Source: DATBAX01 sp963762965 (lineage in GTDB: Bacteria; Acidobacteriota; Terriglobia; Terriglobales; Acidobacteriaceae). From it: a stretch of DNA of 64,000 nucleotides. Every line of letters starts with the position of its first letter. Within the stretch, counting starts at the first letter, position 1. The stretch is taken from positions 46,781 through 110,780 of the forward strand of contig CAVXME010000005.1 in NCBI GenBank assembly GCA_963762965.1. Reading direction: 5' to 3'. Below, one piece after another: positions 45,272 to 55,108 of the stretch. Below the pieces are notes generated by a model that did not search any database, was not told the origin of the DNA, and saw nothing but the letters and a program-made list of their open reading frames with translations. Made by a program: the position numbers and the translations under genes.

Positions 45272-45567
45272 GTGGAGGGCTCACGCTTCCGCGTCTTTGG
45301 ACGGTTTGCTTTTGTTTCTTTGAGGCGGTGGCTGGCGCTCGAATCCAGATCCAGGCCATAAAATCTTTTCAATTCCTGAATTCTCTCGATCGAGGCCGCA
45401 TTGAAAGGACATTTGCCCTCGAAAGCATGCAGCACAATGCCTTCGAGCAAGTCGCCCAGCGTCAGATCATGGTATTCCGCAAAGGCCTTCAGTACTTTGA
45501 GCAGGCGCTTTTCGATGCGAACTCCCGTCTGCACCCGTTCCACCATCAGTTTGGTATCATCCGTCAT
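45268..45567 (-). CDS. Ribbon-helix-helix regulator-like protein
   Basis: 99 residues from ATG at 45567, chosen because the longer frame to 45933 is only the shadow of lysS. Residues about 8-50 read VERVQTGVRIEKRLLKVLKA FAEYHDLTLGDLLEGIVLHAF: a beta strand and two helices as in ribbon-helix-helix DNA-binding proteins. The C-terminus is basic (HRLKETKANRPKTRKREP). RHH proteins bind tandem operator repeats as dimers. Three 8-base direct repeats lie immediately in front of its start. It overlaps the DoxX-like gene. Confidence 0.68.
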   Translation of the reverse strand: MTDDTKLMVERVQTGVRIEKRLLKVLKAFAEYHDLTLGDLLEGIVLHAFEGKCPFNAASIERIQELKRFYGLDLDSSASHRLKETKANRPKTRKREPST

Positions 45568-45568
45568 C

Positions 45569-45592
45569 GGTACCAATGTACCACGGTACCAA
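45569..45592 (-). promoter_or_regulatory. Tandem GTACCA operator repeats
   Basis: On the + strand three consecutive 8-base units read GGTACCAA, TGTACCAC, GGTACCAA, immediately before the start codon of the RHH gene (ATG at 45567 on the - strand). They suit a cooperative ribbon-helix-helix repressor. They also lie upstream of lysS, so they could affect that gene too. Confidence 0.55.
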
Positions 45593-45678
45593 AGTAAGCG
45601 CAACTCATTAATCATGGGCGGGCTCCGTATCCGGGCCCTGTTGCTATAATCGCGTTTTCCATTCGCAAAAGGAACTCC

Positions 45679-47229
45679 TTGGCCTTCGAAGACAACATCG
45701 TCCAGCTGCGGCGCGAGAAGCTGAAGCAAATTGAAGCTCTCGGCCAGCAGGTCTATCCCACGAAGTACGAGTTCACCCACACCATTCCGCAGGTTTGGGC
45801 GCAATGCGACAAGCCCGCCGAGCAATTGGAGAATCCTCGGATCAACGTCCGCGTCGCGGGACGCATCATGGCCATCCGTCTCATGGGCAAGGCCGGCTTC
45901 GCTCACTTGCAGCAGGATGGACAGAGGCTGCAAATCTACGTCAAGAAAGACGCGGTCGGCGAAAAGGGATTTGAGCTTTACAAATTATTAGACCTCGGCG
46001 ACCACATCGGGGTCAGCGGATATCTTTTCCGCACCCGCACTGGCGAGCTTAGCGTCCATGTCGAAGAAATCACTTTCCTGTCCAAAGATTTGCTGCCTTT
46101 GCCGGAAAAATGGCACGGCCTGACCGATGTCGAACTGCGCTATCGCCAGCGCTATGTTGACATGGTGATGAATCCCGAAGTCCGCGAGGTTTTTCTCAAG
46201 CGCAGCAAGCTGGTGCAATCGTTCCGCCGCTTTCTGGACGCTCAAGGCTTCGTCGAAGTCGAGACTCCGATGATGCAGCCCATCGCCGGTGGCGCCGTGG
46301 CGCGACCCTTTGTCACTCATCACAACACGCTTGACCTCGATCTTTTCCTCCGCATCGCTCCCGAGCTTTATCTCAAGCGGCTGGTCGTTGGGGGACTGGA
46401 CCGGGTGTACGAGATCAACCGCAATTTCCGCAATGAAGGCATTTCCATGCGGCACAATCCCGAGTTCACCATGGTGGAGTTCTACCAGGCCTACACCGAC
46501 TATCGCGGGGTGATGGACCTTACACAAAAGCTGATCGAGCGGGCAGCCATCGACGTGACCGGTGGAACAAAAACCAAATGGGGCGACATTGAAATTGATT
46601 GGGCGGAATCCAACTGGCGGCGCATGACCATGCGCGAAGCCATCATTCATTACTGGCCGGAAGCGGCAGGTGCGAAACCGGAAATACCGGACTTCGCCAC
46701 GCACGATTCAATCAAGAAGTTAGTTGACCGTTTCAACAAAGCTCACGCCCACGTGGCTTACGATCCCAAAGAACCCGTTGGCAAGACTATCGCCAATCTT
46801 TTTGAGGCGGTCGCTGAAGAGCATCTCATCCAGCCAACCATCATTTACGAGTTCCCAGCCGCCATCTCGCCACTTTCCAAGCAGAAAGCCGACGACCCCG
46901 ATTGGGTGGAGCGCTGGGAAATATTCGCTGGAAAAATGGAAATTGCCAACGGCTTCAGCGAACTGAACGATCCCGAGGAACAGCGCCGCCGCTTCGAAGG
47001 ACAACTAGCAGAACGCGACCGTGGCGACGACGAAGCCCATCAAATGGACGAAGACTACATCCGCGCCCTTTCTTATGGGATGCCGCCGGCGGGAGGCGTC
47101 GGCGTGGGCGTCGACCGTCTGGCCATGCTGTTGACCGATTCCCACACCATTCGCGATGTGATCCTGTTCCCGCTGCTTCGGCCAGAAAAAACTTCGACCG
47201 CCGAGAGCGCAGAAGACGCCGAGAAGTAA
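45679..47229 (+). CDS. lysS: Lysyl-tRNA synthetase, class II
   Basis: 516 residues from TTG at 45679, with AAAAGGA upstream. An OB-fold anticodon-binding domain (about 55-165, VRVAGRIMAIRLMGKAGFAH) precedes the class II core. Motif 2 is VYEINRNFRNEGISMRHNPE and motif 3 is GVGVGVDRLAMLLTDS, followed by FPLLRPE. It charges tRNA-Lys in translation. The last ten residues (TAESAEDAEK) are repetitive and unlike family members; their codons resemble a dispersed repeat. Divergent from the RHH gene with 111 bases between. Confidence 0.97.
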   Translation: MAFEDNIVQLRREKLKQIEALGQQVYPTKYEFTHTIPQVWAQCDKPAEQLENPRINVRVAGRIMAIRLMGKAGFAHLQQDGQRLQIYVKKDAVGEKGFELYKLLDLGDHIGVSGYLFRTRTGELSVHVEEITFLSKDLLPLPEKWHGLTDVELRYRQRYVDMVMNPEVREVFLKRSKLVQSFRRFLDAQGFVEVETPMMQPIAGGAVARPFVTHHNTLDLDLFLRIAPELYLKRLVVGGLDRVYEINRNFRNEGISMRHNPEFTMVEFYQAYTDYRGVMDLTQKLIERAAIDVTGGTKTKWGDIEIDWAESNWRRMTMREAIIHYWPEAAGAKPEIPDFATHDSIKKLVDRFNKAHAHVAYDPKEPVGKTIANLFEAVAEEHLIQPTIIYEFPAAISPLSKQKADDPDWVERWEIFAGKMEIANGFSELNDPEEQRRRFEGQLAERDRGDDEAHQMDEDYIRALSYGMPPAGGVGVGVDRLAMLLTDSHTIRDVILFPLLRPEKTSTAESAEDAEK

Positions 47230-47372
47230 CCCCATCGAATCCCCGTACCTCACAATGCACTAGAAACGGTGCACGCCCGTACATAGAATTTGCGGTTAGA
47301 TTTGCATTCCGGCGGCGCTACCGTAGCGTCTCAATAGACGTTGGGTCGGTAGCGCTTTGCCTTTCTTGCAGG

Positions 47373-47819
47373 ATGCTGATGCGCCTATTGATCTGCCTGC
47401 TCGTGTTGCTTCTCTCCGCTTTTCGGCTGACGCAAGCGCAAGATACCAGCGCCAGCGAGTCCAAAATTCTAGCCTTCGAAAACGCCTGGAGCCAGGCCGA
47501 AGAGCATCAGGACGCAAAAGCGCTCGACAGCCTGCTCGACAACTCTCTCGTATACATCCGCTATGACGGCAGCCTGTGGAGCAAGACGCAATATCTGGCA
47601 AGCTTGAAAGATTCGAGTTCCCACATTGAACAAGGGGTCAACGAGTCCATGGTTGCCCACCTCTACGGCAACAACGCGATTGTGACCGGAATCTATCGGG
47701 TCAAGGGAGTGGAAAAGGGGAAATCCTATTTACGGCGGGAGCGCTTCATTGACAATTGGGTCCATCAAAATGGAACCTGGGTCTGCGTGGCCAGTCAGGT
47801 AACCCTCATCAGCCATTGA
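47373..47819 (+). CDS. Secreted SnoaL/DUF4440-like protein
   Basis: 148 residues from ATG at 47373 (or ATG 47379), with a signal peptide to about 22 (LLICLLVLLLSAFRLTQAQD). The rest is a cone-shaped NTF2-like fold: ILAFENAWSQAEEHQDAKAL, VYIRYDGSLWSKTQYL, then RVKGVEKGKSYLRRERFIDN and WVCVASQVTLISH. Such proteins bind small ligands or have no known activity. The open frame reaches back to 46902 inside lysS, but that part is a shadow. Confidence 0.8.
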   Translation: MLMRLLICLLVLLLSAFRLTQAQDTSASESKILAFENAWSQAEEHQDAKALDSLLDNSLVYIRYDGSLWSKTQYLASLKDSSSHIEQGVNESMVAHLYGNNAIVTGIYRVKGVEKGKSYLRRERFIDNWVHQNGTWVCVASQVTLISH

Positions 47820-47912
47820 GTTTAGGCACTCACCTTTCGCGCAGCCGTGATTGATGGTAATTTCGACCACAGATTCCATTCTTCTGATCTATCCTTCTGA
47901 GCTATCAGTCCT

Positions 47913-49304
47913 ATGCCCGAGCAATTTGTTTTTTCCGACTTCCGAGAGCTTTTTGCCAAAGCCAGCGAAGAAAAGTCTGGCGACCAGTTGGCAGGACTGG
48001 CCGCCCGCTCGGAACGGGAACGGGTGGCCGCGAAACGCAAGCTGGCGGACTTGTCGCTGGCGGAGATTGTTCAACAGCCTCTGCTCGATCCGTCTGACGA
48101 TGACGTCAGCCGCCTGATTCTGGACAGTTTCGATCAAACTGCTTTTCAGAAAGTCAAAAGCCTCACGGTGGGCGAGTTTCGCGAATTCATCCTAGACGAT
48201 GAAACCAGCGGCGAGCATTTACAGCAACTGCAATGGGCCATCGTCCCTGAGATTGCCGCAGCGGCCGCCAAGATCATGAGCAACAAGGATCTTGTGTTGG
48301 CCGCTGCCAAAATCCGCAATGTGACCCGCTGTCGAAATACCATGGGCGAGCCGGGAGTGCTGGGCATTCGAGTGCAGCCCAATCATCCCTCGGACGACAT
48401 TGGTGGAATCTTGCTTTCGGCCTTCGAGGGCTTGCTCTACGGCTGCGGAGACGCCGTAATCGGAGTGAATCCAGCCACTGATTCCGTCGAGACTGTGAGT
48501 TCGATCCTGCATGCCCTCCAACGTTTAGTGGATGTTTACAACATCCCTACGCAAACTTGCTGCCTGGCTCACATCACTACACAACTTGCCGCCATGGACC
48601 GGGGCGCCCCAGTGGATCTGCTTTTCCAGTCAGTCGCCGGAACGGAAGCGGCAAACCAAAGTTTTGGGATCACTCTAAGTATGTTGAGAGAGGGCCAGGA
48701 GAAGGTGCTCGAACATCATCGCCAGCGCGACGCAGAGTGGAAAGGCACGAACGCCATGTACTTTGAAACCGGCCAGGGCAGCGCCCTCTCAGCCGAGGCC
48801 CATCATGGAATTGACCAACTGACCCTGGAGGCTCGCGCCTATGGCGTTGCCCGGGTATTTGCGCCATTCCTGGTGAACAGCGTAGTCGGATTCATTGGCC
48901 CGGAATATCTTTACGACGAGCGTCAGATTATTCGTGCCGGGTTGGAAGACCACTTCATGGGCAAGCTGCTGGGACTCCCCATGGGTTGCGATGTCTGTTA
49001 CACCAATCATGCCGAAGCCGATCAGAATTCGGCGGACAATCTTCTCTTGCTTCTGGGGGCTGCAGGCTGCAACTACTTCATGGGTGTCCCCTGCTCCGAC
49101 GATGTGATGCTGAACTATCAATCCACCAGCTATCACGATGCCCTGGCTGTCCGAAGACTCTTCAAGCTTCAGCCGGCCCCGGAATTTCTCGCCTGGCTGC
49201 GAGAGAAAGGCATTTATCGCGGCAATGAACCCGCGCTGCTCGATGCCTCGGCAAGAAAACAACTGATGCAGGGGTTGGAATCGTCGCTGGAAGACATTGC
49301 ATGA
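47913..49304 (+). CDS. eutB: Ethanolamine ammonia-lyase large subunit
   Basis: 463 residues, normal size. Recognisable segments include FSDFRELFAKASEEKSGDQL, CRNTMGEPGVLGIRVQPNHP, DLLFQSVAGTEAANQSFGIT, MYFETGQGSALSAEAHHGID and MGCDVCYTNHAEADQNSADN. With EutC it converts ethanolamine to acetaldehyde and ammonia using adenosylcobalamin. No microcompartment shell genes, EutA reactivase or acetaldehyde dehydrogenase lie beside it. I saw no cobalamin riboswitch in the 93-base upstream gap. Confidence 0.96.
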   Translation: MPEQFVFSDFRELFAKASEEKSGDQLAGLAARSERERVAAKRKLADLSLAEIVQQPLLDPSDDDVSRLILDSFDQTAFQKVKSLTVGEFREFILDDETSGEHLQQLQWAIVPEIAAAAAKIMSNKDLVLAAAKIRNVTRCRNTMGEPGVLGIRVQPNHPSDDIGGILLSAFEGLLYGCGDAVIGVNPATDSVETVSSILHALQRLVDVYNIPTQTCCLAHITTQLAAMDRGAPVDLLFQSVAGTEAANQSFGITLSMLREGQEKVLEHHRQRDAEWKGTNAMYFETGQGSALSAEAHHGIDQLTLEARAYGVARVFAPFLVNSVVGFIGPEYLYDERQIIRAGLEDHFMGKLLGLPMGCDVCYTNHAEADQNSADNLLLLLGAAGCNYFMGVPCSDDVMLNYQSTSYHDALAVRRLFKLQPAPEFLAWLREKGIYRGNEPALLDASARKQLMQGLESSLEDIA

Positions 49305-50097
49305 GACAACCATGACCGATCGAAACAACTCGGGCAATTCCTTATCCGCCAACCCTTGGCCTGAGATTGTGCAGAAGATCCGTGCCCGCACTCCCGCCCG
49401 TTTGCTGGCTGGCCGGTCCGGAGCTGCTTATCGCACCGGCACACAACTTGATTTGCGCGAAGCCCACGCTGGGGCCCGGGACGCAGTCCGTGCGGAGTTG
49501 GATCTGCAAGCGGCGTTCGAACCAGATTTCCTGGAGCAATGGAAACCTTTCGAACTCCATACCCGCGCTGTCAGCAAACAAGAATATCTTTTACGACCCG
49601 ATCTCGGACGGCAGTTCGACGAGACCAGCCGAACCGAACTAGCTCAACGCTGCACTCCAAACTGTGATTTTCAAATCATCATCGGTGATGGCTTATCAGT
49701 TTCCGCGGTGACGGCGCAGGTGCCGACTTTGCTGCCCTTGCTCATTGCCGGCGCACGAGAGCGCGGATGGACCGTCGGCCAGCCTTTTGTGGTTCATCAT
49801 TGCCGGGTGGGGATTCTCAATGAGATCGGCGAACTGCTCACTCCTCAAGTGGTGGTGCTGCTCATCGGGGAGCGTCCGGGCCTCGCCACCGCGGAGAGCC
49901 TGTCAGCCTACATGGCATATCGGCCGCGCGAGAAACATTCCGACGCAGATCGCAACCTCATCTCCAACATTCATGCTCGCGGTGTGGACCCCAATCAGGC
50001 GGCCGCTCGTATTCTGAATCTCACCGCTCAAATGATGAAAACCGGAAACAGCGGATACAGCCTAAAAGAATCGCCACCAACGCTCGCGCAGGAATGA
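49297..50097 (+). CDS. eutC: Ethanolamine ammonia-lyase small subunit
   Basis: 261 residues from ATG at 49312, or 266 from TTG at 49297, which overlaps the eutB stop and has GGAAG upstream. Conserved parts are RTPARLLAGRSGAAYRTGTQ, LRPDLGRQFDETSRTELA, VIIGDGLS-type (IIIGDGLSVSAV), VLLIGERPGLATAESLSAYM and HARGVDPNQAAARI. It contributes to the B12-binding surface in the EutBC complex. Coupled to eutB; galE converges on it nine bases away. Confidence 0.95.
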   Translation: MHETTMTDRNNSGNSLSANPWPEIVQKIRARTPARLLAGRSGAAYRTGTQLDLREAHAGARDAVRAELDLQAAFEPDFLEQWKPFELHTRAVSKQEYLLRPDLGRQFDETSRTELAQRCTPNCDFQIIIGDGLSVSAVTAQVPTLLPLLIAGARERGWTVGQPFVVHHCRVGILNEIGELLTPQVVVLLIGERPGLATAESLSAYMAYRPREKHSDADRNLISNIHARGVDPNQAAARILNLTAQMMKTGNSGYSLKESPPTLAQE

Positions 50098-50105
50098 CTC
50101 GTAGT

Positions 50106-51077
50106 CTACGTCTTGGCTTTTGCCATCTTCTCCGCCCATTTCCACGCCGTCGAAACAATTTCCTCCAGCGAGCGCTTGGCCTTCCAGTGCAACAGTTTCT
50201 CGGCGAGCGAAGGATCAGCCACCAGTTCCGGCGGATCCCCTGCCCGGCGCCGCGCCAGGTGGGTTGGCACTTTGCTGCCGGTGACCTGTTCCACCATGGA
50301 GATCACTTCCCGCACCGATGCCCCGCGTCCCGTGCCCAGGTTCACCTGAGCCGACTTTCCGTTTGCGAGATATTCGATGCCCTGCACATGCGCGGCCGCC
50401 AGGTCGTTTACATGAATGTAGTCACGGATGCAGGTCCCATCCGGGGTTGGATAATCATCTCCGAAAATATCCAAAGCAGGACGCCTTCCCTTGATGGCTT
50501 CGAACACCGATGGAATCAGATGAGTTTCCGGCTCGTGCATCTCTCCAATGGTCCCACCTTCGTCCGCTCCCGCGGCATTGAAGTAGCGGAGAGCCACGAA
50601 ATGCACGCCATAAGCTCGGCTGTAGGCTTCCAAAGCATTTTCAAATGCCAGCTTGGTTGCGCCGTAAGGATTAACCGGCACCCGTGGATTGTCTTCGGTG
50701 ATCGGCGCCTTGACCGGATTTCCGTAAACCGCACAGGTAGACGAGAAAATAAACTTCCTGACTTTGGAATCGACTACAGCATTCAGCAGTGCCAGGCTGC
50801 CTTCGACATTATTATGAAAATATTTGCGCGGATTCTGGACTGATTCGCCGACGTAGGCATACGCGGCAAAGTGCATGACCGCATCCACTCGCTTCAGAAC
50901 TTTCGCTAGCTTTGCAGAATCGAACAGATCGCCAACGATCAGTTCGAATCCTTCCGCCAGAACTTCATGTCCAGTCGAAAGGTTGTCGTAAATAATCGCC
51001 TCATAACCTTTGCGCCTGAGGGCGTGCGCGGTATGACTGCCAATGTATCCAGCACCTCCGACCACTAAAACAGCCAC
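50106..51077 (-). CDS. galE: UDP-glucose 4-epimerase
   Basis: 323 residues from GTG at 51077 with GGGAGG upstream. Short-chain dehydrogenase fold: NAD motif GGAGYIGSHTAHALRRKGY, the catalytic Ser in FSSTCAVYG, and Tyr-x3-Lys in NPYGATKLAFE. The C-terminus carries TGRGASVREVISMVE and ARRRAGDPPELVADPS. It interconverts UDP-glucose and UDP-galactose for envelope polysaccharides. The length and sequence fit GalE rather than other nucleotide-sugar epimerases. Confidence 0.93.
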   Translation of the reverse strand: MAVLVVGGAGYIGSHTAHALRRKGYEAIIYDNLSTGHEVLAEGFELIVGDLFDSAKLAKVLKRVDAVMHFAAYAYVGESVQNPRKYFHNNVEGSLALLNAVVDSKVRKFIFSSTCAVYGNPVKAPITEDNPRVPVNPYGATKLAFENALEAYSRAYGVHFVALRYFNAAGADEGGTIGEMHEPETHLIPSVFEAIKGRRPALDIFGDDYPTPDGTCIRDYIHVNDLAAAHVQGIEYLANGKSAQVNLGTGRGASVREVISMVEQVTGSKVPTHLARRRAGDPPELVADPSLAEKLLHWKAKRSLEEIVSTAWKWAEKMAKAKT

Positions 51078-51132
51078 TCGTAACCTCCCTGAAGAAACGT
51101 CTTACATCCACATCGGCATGTTGTGAGAACCA

Positions 51133-51513
51133 CTATTCGCGGGTCAGGAACTCAAACTGCTCTTTCGTCAGTGGGACCACGCTCAATCTGCCCTGCCGCA
51201 CCAGCGGAGAGTCGGCGAAGAGCTTGTGGGCTTTTACATCGGCCAGCGTCACTGGTTTGCCGGAGGCCTTCCCAGCTTTGATCTTCACCTGCGGATTTGG
51301 GTGATCGGCCGTGTCCACCGAAACCACTGAAGCGGTCCCCACCGCACTCTTTTCATCCCCGGTGTGATAGATCACCAGCCGGTCGCCGGCTTTCATGGCA
51401 CGCAGATTCTTTAGCGCGACGGGATTGGAAACGCCGTCCCAGATTGTGGTCTTGTCGCGTTGCAGATCGGTAAAAGAGTAAGTGGAAGGTTCGGTCTTGA
51501 GCAGATAGTCCAT
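51133..51513 (-). CDS. EVE-domain protein
   Basis: 126 residues. Starts MDYLLKTEPSTYSFTDLQRD and contains WDGVSNPVALKNLRAMKAGD and LVIYHTGDEKSAVGTASVV, the PUA-like EVE fold. EVE domains are thought to bind modified bases in DNA or RNA; a specific target cannot be read here. Slightly shorter than the usual ~140. Upstream lies a dispersed palindrome. Confidence 0.88.
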   Translation of the reverse strand: MDYLLKTEPSTYSFTDLQRDKTTIWDGVSNPVALKNLRAMKAGDRLVIYHTGDEKSAVGTASVVSVDTADHPNPQVKIKAGKASGKPVTLADVKAHKLFADSPLVRQGRLSVVPLTKEQFEFLTRE

Positions 51514-51516
51514 AGT

Positions 51517-51621
51517 GATTTTAGATTGTAGATTGCAGATTTCAAATTTGAAAACCTAAAGATGCAGCTTCGATGAGATTTTGTTCTTAAATCCGCAATC
51601 TAAAATCTACAATCTGCAATC
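51517..51621. repeat. AT-rich dispersed palindrome, copy 2
   Basis: Left arm TTTTAGATTGTAGATTGCAG, right arm containing CCGCAATCTAAAATCTACAA and ATCTGCAATC. The arms are reverse complements with rearranged sub-words. Same family as the element at 1075-1173. Lies between the EVE gene and the secreted protein. Confidence 0.75.
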
Positions 51622-51626
51622 GCCCG

Positions 51627-52091
51627 CTATTTCGGCTTCGTATCGGGATCGGGAGGTGAGGTCTGCTGGTTGCCGTTGTCCTTCGTATCATTCGAATGGT
51701 CTTCGTAGATGGAATACATTCTCGCCGGACGCTTCAGCTTCACGGTAATTTCCATGGTGGGCTGGTCAACGTCGTAATCCGCGCCATAGGTCTGAAAACC
51801 TGGCGCCAGCACCTGCACCCGCAGTTTGCCGTAGGGGATGCCGTCGAAGCTGGCCTTGCCGTCGGCATCCGTCTTCAGCTCCAACCCGCCTTTCGATTGG
51901 CTTCCATTCTTTTTCACCGGATGCATGACCACGCCTGCGTTGCGCACCGGCTTGCCGTTGTAGTCTCGCAGCACCACGAAATGCAGCTCTGATGAAGGCT
52001 CATCCGGGGTCGTGCCGCTTTGTGCGTAAACCCCGGCGGCTAGCGTCAGCGCTGCAACAATAGCGAGTGAAACCCTCTTCCTCATCTTCAT
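51627..52091 (-). CDS. Secreted CarboxypepD_reg-like protein
   Basis: 154 residues from ATG at 52091, chosen because it gives a normal signal peptide (MKMRKRVSLAIVAALTLAAG VYA); the frame extends to 52154 but adds no sensible leader. One beta-sandwich domain: LHFVVLRDYNGKPVRNAGVV, LKTDADGKASFDGIPYGKLR and VQVLAPGFQTYGADYDV, ending in a polar low-complexity tail. Probably a small exported carbohydrate- or protein-binding unit, widespread in acidobacteria. Its role is unknown. Confidence 0.78.
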   Translation of the reverse strand: MKMRKRVSLAIVAALTLAAGVYAQSGTTPDEPSSELHFVVLRDYNGKPVRNAGVVMHPVKKNGSQSKGGLELKTDADGKASFDGIPYGKLRVQVLAPGFQTYGADYDVDQPTMEITVKLKRPARMYSIYEDHSNDTKDNGNQQTSPPDPDTKPK

Positions 52092-52160
52092 GGCATGCCT
52101 CAAAAAACTATGTAAGTAACTGAGTATAGATAACTTATACGACAAATGCAGCACAACCCC

Positions 52161-52215
52161 TTGACAACCAACTCACACTTTCCTACAATTAGCACTCACA
52201 AAGAATGAGTGCTAA
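52161..52215 (+). promoter_or_regulatory. groESL promoter with CIRCE operator
   Basis: -35 TTGACA at 52161-52166, 17-base spacer, -10 TACAAT at 52184-52189. A perfect CIRCE element, TTAGCACTC-N9-GAGTGCTAA, occupies 52189-52215 just downstream. This predicts HrcA repression with heat induction. The hrcA gene is not in the window. Confidence 0.95.
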
Positions 52216-52301
52216 CAATCGATTTTACGGATACAGCACCCAGAACATCGCTCAAATTTAACCCCTATCTTAACCGATAACGAACGAAAGGAGTCACCAG
52301 C

Positions 52302-52637
52302 ATGGCTACGAAGTTTACCCCACTGCACGACCGTATTTTGGTACGTCGTGTCGAAGAAGTTGGTACCACTCGCGGCGGAATCATCATTCCCGACAGCGCT
52401 AAGGACAAACCACAAGAGGGCGAAGTCATCTCCGTCGGACGCGGCAAGAGCAACGACGAAGGCAAAGTGTTCCCTCTGGCGGTAAAAGAAGGCGACCACA
52501 TCCTGTTCGGCAAGTATTCCGGGACCGAAATCAAGCTGGATGGTGAAGATTTCATCATCATGCGCGAAGAGGAAGTGCTCGGCATCGTCAGCGGCGCGTC
52601 CGTAGGCAAGAAAGAACTCGCCGGATCGAAGCGCTAA
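52302..52637 (+). CDS. groES: Co-chaperonin GroES
   Basis: 111 residues; begins MATKFTPLHDRILVRRVEEV and has the mobile loop region TTRGGIIIPDSAKDKPQEGE and the GEDFIIMREEEVLGIV end. About 14 residues longer than the usual 95-97 because of a Ser/Lys-rich C-terminal tail (SGASVGKKELAGSKR). It caps GroEL. GAAAGGAG precedes the ATG. Cotranscribed with groEL from the CIRCE-controlled promoter; the 82-base gap has no obvious second promoter. Confidence 0.98.
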   Translation: MATKFTPLHDRILVRRVEEVGTTRGGIIIPDSAKDKPQEGEVISVGRGKSNDEGKVFPLAVKEGDHILFGKYSGTEIKLDGEDFIIMREEEVLGIVSGASVGKKELAGSKR

Positions 52638-52719
52638 GAAATCCTGGGCCGAGGTTTCCTCTGTGATCCTCCGTGCCCTCAGTGGTTAAAAGACTTTCAA
52701 CTTTGAGGAGAAATAAATT

Positions 52720-54387
<1,668 letters not shown>

Positions 54388-54417
54388 GAAGCTGTCAGCT
54401 ATCAGCTTTCAGCTAAA

Positions 54418-54452
54418 TCAAAAGCCCCGCTCGCGAGAGTGGGGCTTTTTTT
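54418..54452 (+). terminator. Hairpin terminator of the groESL operon
   Basis: AAAGCCCCGCTC / GAGTGGGGCTTT stem around a four-base loop, followed by a run of seven or more T. It lies 30 bases after the groEL stop, in a stretch that also contains the short tandem words TCAGCTA, TCAGCTT at 54394-54412. Confidence 0.9.
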
Positions 54453-54471
54453 GCGTTCCAACTTATTAACT

Positions 54472-54634
54472 CTTGTCATTCCGAGGCGCGCAGCGCGGAG
54501 GAATCCCCTGGTCGCCTGCGGCGTAGCTACACCTGCGCAGGAGCTTGAACCGCAGCCTAGGGGCCTTAGAAAGTCGGTAAGCTGCCAGCGACAAGCGGAT
54601 TCCTCATGGGCTCGCGCCCATTCGGAATGACAAG
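54472..54634. repeat. MITE-like palindromic element
   Basis: 163 bases flanked by 13-base perfect terminal inverted repeats, CTTGTCATTCCGA and TCGGAATGACAAG. A second nested pair is GAGGAATCC (54498) and GGATTCCTC (54597-54605). No coding potential. Lies between groEL and the DUF2277 gene, and the 351-base gap holds nothing else. Related by its GGAATGACAAG end to the shorter GGATGACAA repeats in this window. Whether it is transposon-derived is unknown; no target-site duplication was established. Confidence 0.75.
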
Positions 54635-54738
54635 ATTTGAAGGGAAAGTCTAAAAGGGTTGGAGCTGATTCAGTCAGTGACAGATGTCACACCAGTGGCG
54701 AGGAAATCGCCATGGTGAGTTTAACAAGAGCAGCCGCT

Positions 54739-55014
54739 TCAAACCCCGAACCTCTCCGCAGCTCTTGCTCTCGCCCTGGCGGCTTCTTCTTCCCGATTCT
54801 TTGGCGGGGCGTTGGTTTCAAGCGATCGCAGAAGACGCAACGAAACGCCGGCAACTTCCTCGATGGCAGCCAGGAACGCGTCCTCGTTGGCCTTTGACGG
54901 TTTGTTAAAGCCGGTGATTTTTCTCACAAATTGCAGCGACGCCGCGCGGACCTCATCCTCCGTGACCGGTGGATCGAAGTTGAAAAGGGTTTTGATATTC
55001 CGGCACATGGCCAT
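54739..55014 (-). CDS. DUF2277-family protein
   Basis: 91 residues; begins MAMCRNIKTLFNFDPPVTED, the signature of DUF2277, with SLQFVRKITGFNKPSKANED and an acidic/arginine helix at the C-terminus (EEEAARARARAAERFG). ATG 55008 would start exactly at MCRNIK. The function of the family is unknown. Its start is 94 bases before the next gene's end. Confidence 0.88.
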   Translation of the reverse strand: MAMCRNIKTLFNFDPPVTEDEVRAASLQFVRKITGFNKPSKANEDAFLAAIEEVAGVSLRLLRSLETNAPPKNREEEAARARARAAERFGV

Positions 55015-55108
55015 GACCTCGACGATCAGACTTACAGCGGCGCGAAAACGATAACGCCCTCGGCCAGCCTCTATTTTAGCAATGAGACCAGAGTCTCAGG
55101 AACTACGT

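Noticed and set aside
46902..47372. Upstream extension of the DUF4440-like gene
   Set aside because: Runs in a shadow frame through lysS; the signal peptide starts at 47373.
47820..47912. Cobalamin riboswitch before eutB
   Set aside because: The gap is only 93 bases and has no B12-box-like sequence.
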